Notes: generated by a model not told the origin, from the letters alone. Shown: positions 42,460-51,394, counted from the stretch's first letter. The stretch: 64,000 bases of DNA from Streptomyces sp. NRRL F-5123 (GCF_000721495.1 NZ_JOHY01000001.1:1-64000), one strand, 5' to 3'. Numbers and translations: made by a program.

Positions 42460-43080
42460 ATGGCACGCTACTTCGATGTACATCCCCAGAATCCCCAGCC
42501 GCGCATCATCAGCGGCGTGGTCGACAGCATCCGGGCCGGTGCGCTGGTCGCGTACCCCACGGACTCCTGCTACGCGCTGGGGTGCCGGCTGGGCAACCGT
42601 GAGGGCGTCGACCGCATCCGCACGATCCGGGGCCTCGACGACCGGCACCACTTCACGCTGGTCTGCCGGGACTTCGCGCAGCTCGGCCAGTTCGTGCAGA
42701 TCGACAACGACGTCTTCCGGGCGGTGAAGGCGGCCACGCCGGGCAGCTACACCTTCATCCTTCCCGCGACGAAGGAGGTGCCGCGGCAGCTGCAGCACCC
42801 GAAGAAGCGGACCGTCGGCGTCCGCATCCCCGACCACGTCGTGACGCAGGCGCTGCTCGCGGAGCTGGACACGCCGCTGGTCTCCAGCACCCTGCTGCTG
42901 CCCGACGAGGCCGAGCCGCTCACGCAGGGCTGGGAGATCAAGGAGCGGCTCGACCACGTGGTCGACGCGGTGGTCGACTCCGGCGACTGCGGCACCGAGC
43001 CCACCACCGTCGTGGACTTCTCCGGCGGCGGCAGCGAGATCCTGCGCCGCGGCGCGGGCGACACCGCGCGGTTCGAGTAG
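42460..43080 (+). CDS. YciO/Sua5-like (YrdC domain) protein
   Basis: 206 residues. The YrdC fold is evident: GALVAYPTDSCYALGCRL, DDRHHFTLVCRDFAQLGQF, PGSYTFILPATKEVPRQLQ and KKRTVGVRIPDH. It belongs to the YciO subgroup, related to threonylcarbamoyl-AMP synthase but without the Sua5 C-terminal domain. A role in tRNA t6A formation is uncertain for YciO proteins. Converges on the ABC operon. Confidence 0.9.
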   Translation: MARYFDVHPQNPQPRIISGVVDSIRAGALVAYPTDSCYALGCRLGNREGVDRIRTIRGLDDRHHFTLVCRDFAQLGQFVQIDNDVFRAVKAATPGSYTFILPATKEVPRQLQHPKKRTVGVRIPDHVVTQALLAELDTPLVSSTLLLPDEAEPLTQGWEIKERLDHVVDAVVDSGDCGTEPTTVVDFSGGGSEILRRGAGDTARFE

Positions 43081-43095
43081 CCGCGCGGCCGTACG

Positions 43096-43155
43096 CCCGG
43101 TGGCCGTACCGCCCGGCCGGCGGGCGGTACGGCAGCGGGCGGTACGGCCACCGGG
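43096..43155. terminator. Double-stem terminator with alternative pairing
   Basis: A perfect 20-bp inverted repeat (43096-43115 and 43136-43155) lies between convergent genes. The 20-base spacer contains a further copy of the 3' arm core (CGGGCGGTACGGC at 43121-43133), so the 5' arm can pair with either of two partners. Confidence 0.7.
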
Positions 43156-44958
43156 TCACAACGCCGGGGCCGCGGCGATCAGTTCGCGCGTCCACGGGTC
43201 GGCCGGATCGGCGAAGACCTGCTCCACCGGGCCGCTCTCCAGGACCCGCCCGTCCCGCATGACCATCACCTCGTCGGCGATCTCCCGGATCACCGCCAGG
43301 TCGTGCGAGATGAAGAGCACGGCCAGGCCCAGCCGGTCCCGCAGGGACGCCAGCAGGTCGAGGACCTGGGCCTGGAGCGACACGTCCAGCGCGGAGACCG
43401 GTTCGTCGCACACCAGGACCCGGGGGCGGGTGGCCAGCGCGCGGGCGATCGCGACGCGCTGCCGCTGGCCGCCGGACAGCTCCCACGGCCGGCGCCGCAG
43501 GTGCTCCGGCGCCAGCCCCACCATCGTGAGCAGCTCGGCGCAGCCGGCCTGCCGGTCCGCGCGGGCGACCCCCGCGGCGGCCAGCGCCTCGCCGAGCAGC
43601 CGCCGTACCGGGTAACGCGGGTCCAGCGCGCTGAGCGGGTCCTGGTCCACGAGCTGCACGAGCCGCCGCCGCTGGCGCCGGGACCGCTCGGGGCCGGGAC
43701 TCCACGGGGTGCCGTCCAGCCGTACGGTGCCCGCGTCCGGCTGCTCCAGCCCCAGCACCAGCCGCGCCAGCGTGGACTTGCCCGACCCGGACTCCCCGAC
43801 GACGCCCAGCGTCCGGCCCGGCGTGAGGGCGAGGGAGACCTCGTGCACGGCCTCGCGCCAGCCGCCCCCGGGCCGCCGGTAGCGCAACCGGAGTCCGCTG
43901 GCTTCCAGTACCGGCCCGGGCCCGCCAGGCTTCGCCGCCTCCGCGTCCTGCGCGTCCCGGACCTCCGCGACCTCCGCGACCTCTCCGGTCTTCGCGGCCT
44001 CCGCGTCCTGCGCCTCCCTCCCGGGTCCCGCGGCCGTCCCGGCCTTCGCGTCCTCGGGTCCCGCCGGCTCACCCGCGGTGGCGGGGGACGGCTTCGCCGT
44101 CCGGGTGCGTGGCGGGCGCCGCCCGGGCACGGCGTCCAGCAGCGCCCGGGTGTAGGGGTGTTCGGGCGCCGTCAGGATGCGCCGGGCCGCGGCCTGCTCC
44201 ACGACGACGCCCTCGCGCATCACCGCGATGTCGTCCGCCACCTGCGCCACCGCGGCCAGGTCGTGGCTGATCAGCAGCACCGCCGTACCCGCGTCCCGCA
44301 GCTCCCGCAGCAGCTTCAGGACGCGGGCCTGCACGGTGGCGTCCAGCGCGGTGGTCGGCTCGTCGGCGATCAGCAGCCGGGGGCCGCCGGCCAGGGCCGA
44401 GGCGATCAGGGCCCGCTGGCGCAGGCCCCCGGACAGCTCGTACGGGCGCTGCCGGGCCCGCTGTTCGGGCTCGGGCACGCCGACCCTGGTGAGCAGCTCC
44501 AGGACCCGGGCGCCCACCTCCTCCCGGGAGGCGCGGCGGTGGGCGGTGAGCGACTCGGCGATCTCCCGGCCGACCGGCCGCAGCGGGTCGAGCGAGACGA
44601 GCGCGTCCTGGGAGACCAGCCCGACGTCCACGCCGCGGATCGCCCGCCACTCGCGCTCGCCGTGCCGGCGTACGTCGTTGCCACCCACCTCCAGGCGCTC
44701 GGCCCGCACCTCGGACCGGCCGCCGACCAGCCCCAGCAAGCTGCGCGCGGTCACGCTCTTGCCCGAGCCGGACTCCCCGACCAGCGCCAGAGACCGCCCG
44801 GCGGCCAGCCGGAACGACACGCCCCGCACGGCCTCCACGGGCCCGCCCGCCGTGTCGAACCGCACGTGCAGGGACGCGACATCGGCGACGAGGGGCCCGC
44901 GCGGGCCCGCACCGTCGGATCCGGCGTCGCCGGCGACGGTCTCGATGGCGTCGGTCAT
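43156..44958 (-). CDS. Peptide/nickel-type ABC transporter, two ATPase domains fused
   Basis: 600 residues from ATG 44958, with GAGAGGAG upstream. Two complete nucleotide-binding domains: first Walker A VGESGSGKSVTARSLLGL with signature ELSGGLRQR and Walker B LLIADEPTTALD; second [18 protein letters not shown] with ELSGGQRQRVAIA and LVCDEPVSALD. A linker of about 70 residues between them is repetitive (AQDAEAAKTGEVAEVAEV, then AQDAEAAKPGG). This is a DppD-DppF/OppD-OppF fusion powering uptake through the two permeases encoded upstream. Last gene of the operon. Confidence 0.94.
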   Translation of the reverse strand: MTDAIETVAGDAGSDGAGPRGPLVADVASLHVRFDTAGGPVEAVRGVSFRLAAGRSLALVGESGSGKSVTARSLLGLVGGRSEVRAERLEVGGNDVRRHGEREWRAIRGVDVGLVSQDALVSLDPLRPVGREIAESLTAHRRASREEVGARVLELLTRVGVPEPEQRARQRPYELSGGLRQRALIASALAGGPRLLIADEPTTALDATVQARVLKLLRELRDAGTAVLLISHDLAAVAQVADDIAVMREGVVVEQAAARRILTAPEHPYTRALLDAVPGRRPPRTRTAKPSPATAGEPAGPEDAKAGTAAGPGREAQDAEAAKTGEVAEVAEVRDAQDAEAAKPGGPGPVLEASGLRLRYRRPGGGWREAVHEVSLALTPGRTLGVVGESGSGKSTLARLVLGLEQPDAGTVRLDGTPWSPGPERSRRQRRRLVQLVDQDPLSALDPRYPVRRLLGEALAAAGVARADRQAGCAELLTMVGLAPEHLRRRPWELSGGQRQRVAIARALATRPRVLVCDEPVSALDVSLQAQVLDLLASLRDRLGLAVLFISHDLAVIREIADEVMVMRDGRVLESGPVEQVFADPADPWTRELIAAAPAL

Positions 44959-45248
44959 GAGCGGCCACTCCTCTCGCGCGGGCGGACAGGCCCCGCCGCT
45001 GCCGGGCGGTTGGCCGGCGGTCGTGTCGTGGTGCGTCGCCCGACCGGGACCGGTGCCGGGACCGGGACCGGCACCGGTGCGTCGGGTGCCGGCGTTGCAG
45101 GGCGGCGTACGGGCGATGCGTCGGGTGCCGGCGTCGCCGGGCCGTGCGCCGGTGGCCGTGTCGTGGGGCGCCGGGTTCCCGGGCGGGGTGCGGCGGGCGC
45201 CCCAGCCGCCCGGCGGTGGGCGGGCGGGCGTGTCCGCCGCGGGCTCAT
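44955..45248 (-). CDS. Pro/Arg/Thr-rich small ORF filling the operon gap
   Basis: 97 residues from ATG 45248 to a stop at 44955. Its start overlaps the permease stop (ATGA at 45248-45245) and its stop overlaps the ATPase start (ATGA at 44958-44955), exactly the coupling used elsewhere in this operon. The sequence is low in complexity: MSPRRTRPPAHRRAAGAPAA, repeated PATPAPDA and a run PVPVPVPAPVPVG. No domain or signal peptide. It may be a real linker protein, a coupling device, or a chance frame in a repetitive spacer. Confidence 0.4.
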   Translation of the reverse strand: MSPRRTRPPAHRRAAGAPAAPRPGTRRPTTRPPAHGPATPAPDASPVRRPATPAPDAPVPVPVPAPVPVGRRTTTRPPANRPAAAGPVRPRERSGRS

Positions 45249-46156
45249 CCGCCGCTCCGGCCCGCGAAGCGGTGGTGCAGGGCGCGGCCCGCCACGCTGA
45301 TCGCGACGGCCGCGACCGTGACGGCCAGGCCGGGGAAGACGCCGGTCCACCAGGCGACCGGCAGGTACTGCTGGCCCTGGGCGAGCATCGCGCCCCACTC
45401 CGGGGACGGCGGCTGCGGGCCGAGTCCCAGGTAGCTCAGGGCGGCGCCCGAGGTGATCGCCGAGCCGGTGCCGATCGCGGCGACGAGCGCGAGCGGTCCG
45501 ACGGTGTTGGGCAGGACGTGGCGTGCCACCAGGACGGCCGGCCGCTGGCCCAGGCACACCGCCGCCCGCACGTAACCGGACTTGCGCACCGACATCGCCT
45601 GGGTGCGCACCAGCCGGGCGTACCCCAGCGCCGTGGGCACGGCGATGGCGATCGCCTCGCTGCCCGAGCCGCGTCCGGCCAGGGTCAGCACCAGCAGCGA
45701 CACCAGCAGCGCGGGAAGCGCCAGCAGCGCGTCCACCAGCCGCATCACGACCGCGTCCGCGGCGCGGCCCGCCAGCGCCGCCACCATCCCGATCACCAGG
45801 CCCGCGACGGCGGCCAGCGCGGTCGCCCCGAGCCCGGTGGCCAGCGACTGCCGCGAACCGTACGCCACCCGGGTCAGCACGTCGCGCCCCAGCTGGTCGG
45901 TGCCGAACGGGTGCGCGAGGCTCGGCGGGCGCAGCACCGCGTCGAGATGCGGGGTCAGCGGTGCGCCGTCGGTGAAGAGCCACGGCAGCGCGGCCACCGC
46001 GGCGATCGCCACCAGCACCGCGACCGCCAGCGCGGTGCCCGGCCGTATCCGCCGCCACCGCTGCCACTGCGGCCGCCACCGCCATTGCCGCAGACCACGC
46101 AGCGGGCCCGCGCCTACCGGGAACTTCGCGGCCGGCTCCGCGTCCACGTCGGTCAT
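45245..46156 (-). CDS. Peptide/nickel-type ABC transporter permease (DppC-like)
   Basis: 303 residues from ATG 46156, overlapping the upstream permease stop (ATGA). N-terminal DppC features: HPFGTDQLGRDVLTRVAYG, then six hydrophobic segments. The ATPase-contact loop is YVRAAVCLGQRPAVLVARHV LPNTVGPLA. Forms the membrane channel with the DppB-like gene product. Confidence 0.93.
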   Translation of the reverse strand: MTDVDAEPAAKFPVGAGPLRGLRQWRWRPQWQRWRRIRPGTALAVAVLVAIAAVAALPWLFTDGAPLTPHLDAVLRPPSLAHPFGTDQLGRDVLTRVAYGSRQSLATGLGATALAAVAGLVIGMVAALAGRAADAVVMRLVDALLALPALLVSLLVLTLAGRGSGSEAIAIAVPTALGYARLVRTQAMSVRKSGYVRAAVCLGQRPAVLVARHVLPNTVGPLALVAAIGTGSAITSGAALSYLGLGPQPPSPEWGAMLAQGQQYLPVAWWTGVFPGLAVTVAAVAISVAGRALHHRFAGRSGG

Positions 46157-47133
46157 ACCGCCGCTCCCTTCACCCGCAGCCGCGGGTCGACCACCAGGCA
46201 CAGCAGGTCCACGACGGTGCTGACGGCCGCGTACGCCAGGGCCGCGACGATCACCACGCCGAGCACCACCGGCATGTCCCGCGTCCCGACCGCGTCGAGC
46301 GCCACCTTGCCGAGCCCCGGCCGGGCGAAGACCGTCTCGATCAGGACCGCGCCGCCCAGCAGGTGGCCGACGAACCATCCGGTGAGGTTGAGCGCGGGCA
46401 GCGCCGCGTGCCGCAGGGTGTGCCGGGCCCGCACCACCCACTCCGACAGCCCGCGGGCGCGGGCGGTGAGCGTGTACGGCTCCTGCCAGGCCGCCTGCAT
46501 GCCGTCCCGCAGCACCTGGGTGAGCAGCCCGGCGGCCGGCAGCGCCAGCGTGACCGCCGGGAGCACCAGGGCCTCGAAACCGCCGGCGCCCGCGGCCGGG
46601 AGCAGCCGGAGCCGGAAGGAGAAGGCCGTCAGCAGCAGCATCCCCAGCCAGAAGGACGGCAGCGAGATCGCCGTCAGCTCCGCACCGGACAGCACGCCGC
46701 GGCCCAGCCGCCCGAGCCTGGCGAGCGGACCGCGCCCGCTGCCGGTGCCCGCGGTGGCCACCGACAGCACCACCGCGACCAGCAGGATGAGCACGGTGGC
46801 CGCGCCGGCCAGCTGGAGCGTGGGCCCGAGCTGCTCGCCGATGATCGCGGTCACCGGCCGCTGCTGCTGGTAGGAGGTGCCCAGGTCGCCGTGCAGCAGC
46901 CGGGTCAGGAACCGGACGTACTGCACGGCGAACGGCCGGTCGAAACCGTAGTCGTGGCGGATCCGGGCAGCCATGCCGGGCGAGGCGGCGTAGCCGTTGC
47001 CCAGCATGATCTGCACGGGGTCGCCGGGCAGCAGGTGCAGGACGGCGAAAGCGACGGTGGCCGCCGCCCACACCACCAGCACCGCCGCCGCGGCGCGCCC
47101 CGCGAGGTAGCGTGCGACGCCCGCGCCTCTCAC
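46153..47133 (-). CDS. Peptide/nickel-type ABC transporter permease (DppB-like)
   Basis: 326 residues from GTG 47133, which overlaps the stop of the binding-protein gene (GTGA). DppB features: AVLHLLPGDPVQIMLGNGYA near the N-terminus, YGFDRPFAVQYVRFLTRLLH GDLGTS, and the ATPase-contact loop YTLTARARGLSEWVVRARHT. Six membrane segments. Confidence 0.93.
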   Translation of the reverse strand: MRGAGVARYLAGRAAAAVLVVWAAATVAFAVLHLLPGDPVQIMLGNGYAASPGMAARIRHDYGFDRPFAVQYVRFLTRLLHGDLGTSYQQQRPVTAIIGEQLGPTLQLAGAATVLILLVAVVLSVATAGTGSGRGPLARLGRLGRGVLSGAELTAISLPSFWLGMLLLTAFSFRLRLLPAAGAGGFEALVLPAVTLALPAAGLLTQVLRDGMQAAWQEPYTLTARARGLSEWVVRARHTLRHAALPALNLTGWFVGHLLGGAVLIETVFARPGLGKVALDAVGTRDMPVVLGVVIVAALAYAAVSTVVDLLCLVVDPRLRVKGAAV

Positions 47134-48797
47134 CGGCCGGTGGTCCAGGCGCGTGCGAACTGCGGCCAGCCGGAGACGTCGAAGGCGACGCCCTGCACCG
47201 ACTTCGACGTGCCCAGCAGATACGTGCCGACGTACAGCGGGACGGTCACGGCGTGGTCGATCACCCACTGCTGGACCTTTGCGTACGCGGCCTTGCGCTG
47301 TGCCGGGTCGGTGGTGGCGGACGCCGCCAGCAGCCACGAGTCGACCTGCGGGTCGTCGATGCGGGAGGCGTTCTGGCCGCCCTTCTCCAGGTTGGCGCCG
47401 CCGAAGTAGAGGCCGCGCAGGATGTCGCCGTCACCGCGCGACCAGCTGAGGTCCAGGACGTCGTAGTCGGCGGAGTAGGCGGCCTTGAAATAGCCGCCGG
47501 AGTCCACCACCACCTGCTTGAGCTCGATGCCGACCGCCTTGGCCTCGGACTTCATCCCGTCGGCGAGGGCGCCGCGCTGGTCGCGCGTGACGTTGGCGGC
47601 CAGGATGGGCCACGACAGGGTCAGTCGCTTGCCGTCCTTGGTGCGGTAGCCCTGCTTGTCACGGCCGGTCCAGCCCGCCTGGTCCAGCAGCGCCGAGGCC
47701 TGCTTCGGGTCGTACGCCCAGGAATCCTTCAGCGCAGAGTCGTAGGCGTTCGGCGTGGAAGGGCTCAGCGGGCTCCAGGCCCGCTGGTAGATGCCCAGGT
47801 AGATGGCCGTCACGAGGCTGTCGACGTCCAGCGCGTGCAGCAGTGCGGTGCGTACCCGCTGGTCGGAGAGCGGCGCGCGGGTGGTGTTGAGCTGCAGGCC
47901 GTAGACCGCGCCGGGAGACTGGTGGGACAGCAGCCGCAGCCGCGGGTCGGTGCGGACCTGGGTCGCCGCGATCACCGGCACCACGGCCGCGTCGATCTGC
48001 CCGCTCGTCAGGGTCCCCAGCCGCGTGGTGTCGTCGGTGAGGAAGCGGATGGTGAAGGTGTCCAGGTGGGCGGGCCCGTTGTAGCCGCCGTCCTGCGGGC
48101 CCCACTTGTAGGCGGGGTTGCGGTGGAAGACGATCTGCCGGCCCACCGTCCGCGAGGCCTCCACGAAGGGCCCGCTGCCGACGGAGTGGGTGCCGCCCGC
48201 GCACAGCGCGCTCGATCCCGCCTTGAGCGCCTTCGGCGACTCGATCCCCAGGTAGGTGGTGCTCACGGCCTGGAGGAAGGGGGAGAACGGTCGGCTGAAG
48301 GACACCCGCACGGTGTTCTTGCCGGTGACGGTGGTGCCCTTGTAGGAGGGGCCGAACAGGCTCGCCGCGTAGGCGGACTTGGTCTCCGGCGCGGTGATCT
48401 GGTCGAAGTTGGCCTTGACCGCGGCGGCGTCCAGCTTGGTGCCGTCGTGGAAGAGCACGTCCTCGCGGAGGGTGAAGTCGTAGCTGAGCCCGTCGGGGGA
48501 GATCTTCCAGGACGTCGCCAGCCAGGGGTGGACGGTCCCGTTCCCGTCCTCCGAGACCAGGGAGTCGAAGACGCCGCGCTGGATGACGGCGGAGGCGTCG
48601 GTGGGGGAGACGTGCGGGTCGAGGCAGGACGGCTCGGAGCCGACGGCGAAGGTCAGGCTGCCGCCCTTGACGGGCTTGCCGCCCGAGCCGTCGGCGCTGG
48701 AGCCGCCGTCGGCGGAGCAGCCGGTGGTGGCCGCGAGGGCGACCGCGAGCAGGGCGGCGCCGGCGGTGGACGCGGCGCGGCGGAGCGGGGTGGGCAT
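47130..48797 (-). CDS. ABC transporter substrate-binding lipoprotein, family 5
   Basis: 555 residues from ATG 48797 (GGAGGAG 7 bases upstream). The lipobox is AATTGCSADGG. SBP family 5 signatures: GGSLTFAVGSEPSCLDPHVS, GVFDSLVSEDGNGTVHPWLA, SWKISPDGLSYDFTLREDVL FHDGT. Binds oligopeptides, nickel-chelates or glutathione-like compounds; which one is not clear. First structural gene of an operon running to 43156, preceded by a leader ORF with an RRHIDL...C motif, which hints at regulation by cysteine supply. Confidence 0.93.
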   Translation of the reverse strand: MPTPLRRAASTAGAALLAVALAATTGCSADGGSSADGSGGKPVKGGSLTFAVGSEPSCLDPHVSPTDASAVIQRGVFDSLVSEDGNGTVHPWLATSWKISPDGLSYDFTLREDVLFHDGTKLDAAAVKANFDQITAPETKSAYAASLFGPSYKGTTVTGKNTVRVSFSRPFSPFLQAVSTTYLGIESPKALKAGSSALCAGGTHSVGSGPFVEASRTVGRQIVFHRNPAYKWGPQDGGYNGPAHLDTFTIRFLTDDTTRLGTLTSGQIDAAVVPVIAATQVRTDPRLRLLSHQSPGAVYGLQLNTTRAPLSDQRVRTALLHALDVDSLVTAIYLGIYQRAWSPLSPSTPNAYDSALKDSWAYDPKQASALLDQAGWTGRDKQGYRTKDGKRLTLSWPILAANVTRDQRGALADGMKSEAKAVGIELKQVVVDSGGYFKAAYSADYDVLDLSWSRGDGDILRGLYFGGANLEKGGQNASRIDDPQVDSWLLAASATTDPAQRKAAYAKVQQWVIDHAVTVPLYVGTYLLGTSKSVQGVAFDVSGWPQFARAWTTGR

Positions 48798-48931
48798 GAC
48801 GGATCTCCTCCGGGGGCGGGTGGGGTGCGGGGCGGTGGACGGGGCGGTCGGCCCGGACACGCCGCGGTGCAGACCCGCAGCAGGTCGATGTGGCGCCGCC
48901 GTACGAGCGGTGGCGCGAGACGGAAGGGCAT
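48653..48931 (-). CDS. Leader peptide ORF (RRHIDL type) of the peptide ABC operon
   Basis: From ATG 48931 (GGGGG 4 bases upstream) the frame reads MPFRLAPPLVRRRHIDLLRV then CTAACPGRPPRP. The RRRHIDLLRVCTAAC core matches the short leader peptides that precede sulfur and transport operons in Streptomyces and act as cysteine-linked attenuators. Unusually, no stop follows the AAC; the frame continues for 92 codons, passing over the binding-protein start (48797) in another frame and ending at 48653. Either the leader is really long and overlapping, or only the first 25 codons matter. A separate 38-codon frame (49047-48931, GGAG upstream) ends in TGATG at this start. Confidence 0.6.
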   Translation of the reverse strand: MPFRLAPPLVRRRHIDLLRVCTAACPGRPPRPPPRTPPAPGGDPSCPPRSAAPRPPPAPPCSRSPSRPPPAAPPTAAPAPTARAASPSRAAA

Positions 48932-49425
48932 CAGGCCCCCGCCGCGGGCACGGGAGCGGGCCGGGGCCGCGTTACGGGTGCGGTCCTGGCCGGCGGGCAC
49001 GGGCCGGAACCGGGCCCGGACCCCGCGCGGGGCGGCTGGGTCGTCATGGTCACTCCAGCTACGTGAACGGTCGCCGCACAGTCTGCGGTGTGCGGAGCCC
49101 GGGGTGCCTCGGCCGCAAGGCGGGACTGCGAGCCCGCCGAAAGGCCGTCATCCGGCTTCGCGGCCTGGACTTTGGTCGGGGGTCCTGGTGATCGGGAACG
49201 CCGGCGGCGGGCGGGACCGGAGGATGTCCCGGGGCCTGCCCGACTTGCGGGCCGCCGGCCGCCCCCCGGTCGCGCCCGGGCAGGTACGGGTCCTGGCGCG
49301 TACGGATCCCGGACGGGGCGCTAATTCGGGAAACGTGAAACAATCGAACTCCAGGCGTGCCCGGGGTGCTCGGCCCCCGCACGCGCGGCGCCGCCCGCCC
49401 GCGGCGACACCACAGGGGAGGATCC
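48932..49425. other. Divergent promoter region, ABC operon and response regulator
   Basis: About 490 bases. On the minus strand a 38-codon Pro/Ala-rich frame from ATG 49047 has a fair ribosome site but no recognisable product. CCGCA/TGCGG arms at 49074-49078 and 49084-49088 form a small palindrome above it. From 49320 to 49360 an A/T-richer stretch probably holds the promoter of the plus-strand response regulator. Confidence 0.4.
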
Positions 49426-50181
49426 ATGGCGATGTCCCACCTGGCCGCGGAAGCGCCGGTGCATCCGGCCGACGCCGCGGCGTTAGGCGGCGACTTCCCG
49501 GTGCCCGGCGCGGCCCGCGTGCTGCTGGGCGCGGGCAGCCCGGTCATGCGGACCGGGCTGCGCACCATCTTCCTGGCGGCCGGGGGCATCGACGTGGTCG
49601 CCGAGGTCTGCCAGAGCCGCCACGTGCTGCGGATGGCCGTCGACGCCCGTCCCGCCGTGGTCGTCCTGGAGGACGGCGGGCTGGACGGGGACACCGCCGA
49701 TCTGGTGCGGGCGGTGGTCGGCCGCACCGCGGGCGCCGCAGGCGCGGTCGTGATCACCTGCCGCAGCGAGCTGCGGGTCAGCGCGCTGCTGCGGGCCGGG
49801 GCGAGCGCGCTGGTGCACCGCGACGCCAGGGAGTACGAGCTGCTCGCCGCGGTGCGCGCGGTCGCCGCCGGGCACGCCTACTTCTCGCCGCCGCTCGCCC
49901 GGGTCGCCCTGGACCTCGCCGCCCCGCACCTGCCCGTACCGCCGGGGGAGGGGCAGGAGCCGGCCGTCGAGGAGGGTGCGCTGCGCGAACTCACGCCCCG
50001 CGAGCGGGAGATACTCGACCTGGTCGCCACCGGCATGTCGAACGCGGAGGTCGCGGCCGCGCTGCACCTGAGCGAGAAGACGGTGAAGTTCCACGTCTCC
50101 AACGTGCTGACCAAGCTCCGGGTGCGCAGCCGCACCCAGGCCGTCGTCTACTTCCGCACCCTTCCGGCAGCCGCCTCCTGA
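49426..50181 (+). CDS. NarL/LuxR-type response regulator with atypical receiver
   Basis: 251 residues from ATG 49426, with GGGGAGG 4 bases upstream. The C-terminal LuxR helix-turn-helix is canonical: [43 protein letters not shown]. The receiver-like domain (about 25-145) begins [20 protein letters not shown], where the usual acidic pair is replaced by Ala-Gly, and the phospho-acceptor strand reads [14 protein letters not shown]. It may therefore be controlled by a ligand or expression level, not phosphorylation. No histidine kinase gene is adjacent. Next gene is an ArsR-type regulator 102 bases downstream. Confidence 0.88.
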   Translation: MAMSHLAAEAPVHPADAAALGGDFPVPGAARVLLGAGSPVMRTGLRTIFLAAGGIDVVAEVCQSRHVLRMAVDARPAVVVLEDGGLDGDTADLVRAVVGRTAGAAGAVVITCRSELRVSALLRAGASALVHRDAREYELLAAVRAVAAGHAYFSPPLARVALDLAAPHLPVPPGEGQEPAVEEGALRELTPREREILDLVATGMSNAEVAAALHLSEKTVKFHVSNVLTKLRVRSRTQAVVYFRTLPAAAS

Positions 50182-50283
50182 CGAAGGTCGAGTATCCTTG
50201 AACCGTCAAACGACAGGCCGCGAGCAGCCCGCGAACCGGGAGCCCGCCCGCGGCCGGTGGTTACGGGAAGGGAGGAGCCGTCC

Positions 50284-50619
50284 GTGCGCACGCCGGTCCA
50301 CCCCAAGGTCGACGACCTCGAACTCGCCGTGCTCTTCCACGCGCTGAGCGACCCCGTGCGGCTGGCCATCGTCGGGCTGGTGGCGGGCGGCGAGATGTCC
50401 TGCGGCGCGATGGCGATCCCGCTGTCGAAGTCGACGCTCTCGCACCACCTGAAGATCCTGCGCGAGGCAGGCGTCACCAACACCCGCCTCGAAGGCACGC
50501 ACCGCTACATCTCCCTGCGGCGCGACGACCTCGACTCGCGCTTCCCCGGCCTCATGGGCGCGATCCTCGCCCAGCTCCCCGACGTTCCGCTCACGCTGCT
50601 CGCCGCCGCGTCCGCCTGA
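50284..50619 (+). CDS. ArsR-family transcriptional regulator
   Basis: 111 residues from GTG 50284, with GGGAGGAG 6 bases upstream. Winged helix: LAVLFHALSDPVRLAIVGLV, EMSCGAMAIPLSKSTLSHHL KILREAGVTNTRLEGTHRYI. One Cys only, so probably not a metal sensor; this subgroup commonly controls oxidoreductase or transporter genes. It likely controls the nitroreductase gene 103 bases downstream. A CCTTGAACCGTCAAACG stretch at 50195-50212 upstream may be its operator. Confidence 0.9.
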   Translation: MRTPVHPKVDDLELAVLFHALSDPVRLAIVGLVAGGEMSCGAMAIPLSKSTLSHHLKILREAGVTNTRLEGTHRYISLRRDDLDSRFPGLMGAILAQLPDVPLTLLAAASA

Positions 50620-50722
50620 TCCCCGGCTGATCCGGGCCGTGCCCGCCCGATCCGGGCGGTGCCCGAGGCTGTTCCGCGCGCCCACCAGCTGATTTGTATG
50701 CGTGCTGATCGTCTGCTCTAAG

Positions 50723-51394
50723 ATGATTTCCGTGACCTTGGATCTGACGCCCGACCAACTCCTGTCGACCACGCGTGCGGTCCGCCGGCGCCTCGACTTC
50801 GACCGCCCCGTCCCGCGCGAGCTGATCGAGGAGTGCGTGGACCTCGCCGTTCAGGCTCCGACCGGCCGCAACCGGCAGCGCTGGCACTTCGTCGTGGTCA
50901 CCGAGGACGTCCAGCGGCACGCCGTGGCCGACCTCTTCCTGCGCGCCCTCTCCGTGGCCCAGGGGCAGCGACTGACCGCGCGCGACACCTGGCGCATGGG
51001 CTACCACCCGGGCTCCACCGAGCGGGTCTTCGACGGCCTGCGCCACCTGGCCGCGAACATCCACCGGGTGCCGGTGTTCGTCATCCCCGCCGTCGAGGGG
51101 CGCACCGACCGCGCGAACGTCGCCGAGCAGGCCGGGACCTGGGGCTCGATCCTGCCCGCCGTGTGGAGCTTCATGCTCGCCGCCCGGGCCCGCGGCCTCG
51201 GCACGACGTGGACGACCGCGCAGGCCCCGCTGGAAAGGGAGCTGGCCGGGGTGCTCGGAGTCCCCTACGACGAGGTCATGCTGGCCGCGTTCATCCCGCT
51301 GGCCTACAGCATCGGCACCGACTTCAAACCGGCTCCGCGCATCCCCCGCGAGCACGTCCTGCACTGGGACGGGTGGAAGCAGGGCCGGCCGTAG
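50723..51394 (+). CDS. Nitroreductase-family FMN oxidoreductase
   Basis: 223 residues; ATG 50723 or GTG 50732 as start. Nitroreductase fold: TTRAVRRRLDFDRPVPRELI, LAVQAPTGRNRQRWHFVVVT (FMN-binding Arg and Asn), and AGTWGSILPAVWSFMLAARA RGLGTTWTT. It reduces nitro compounds or quinones with NAD(P)H in the cytoplasm; substrate unknown. Downstream of an ArsR regulator. Confidence 0.9.
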   Translation: MISVTLDLTPDQLLSTTRAVRRRLDFDRPVPRELIEECVDLAVQAPTGRNRQRWHFVVVTEDVQRHAVADLFLRALSVAQGQRLTARDTWRMGYHPGSTERVFDGLRHLAANIHRVPVFVIPAVEGRTDRANVAEQAGTWGSILPAVWSFMLAARARGLGTTWTTAQAPLERELAGVLGVPYDEVMLAAFIPLAYSIGTDFKPAPRIPREHVLHWDGWKQGRP

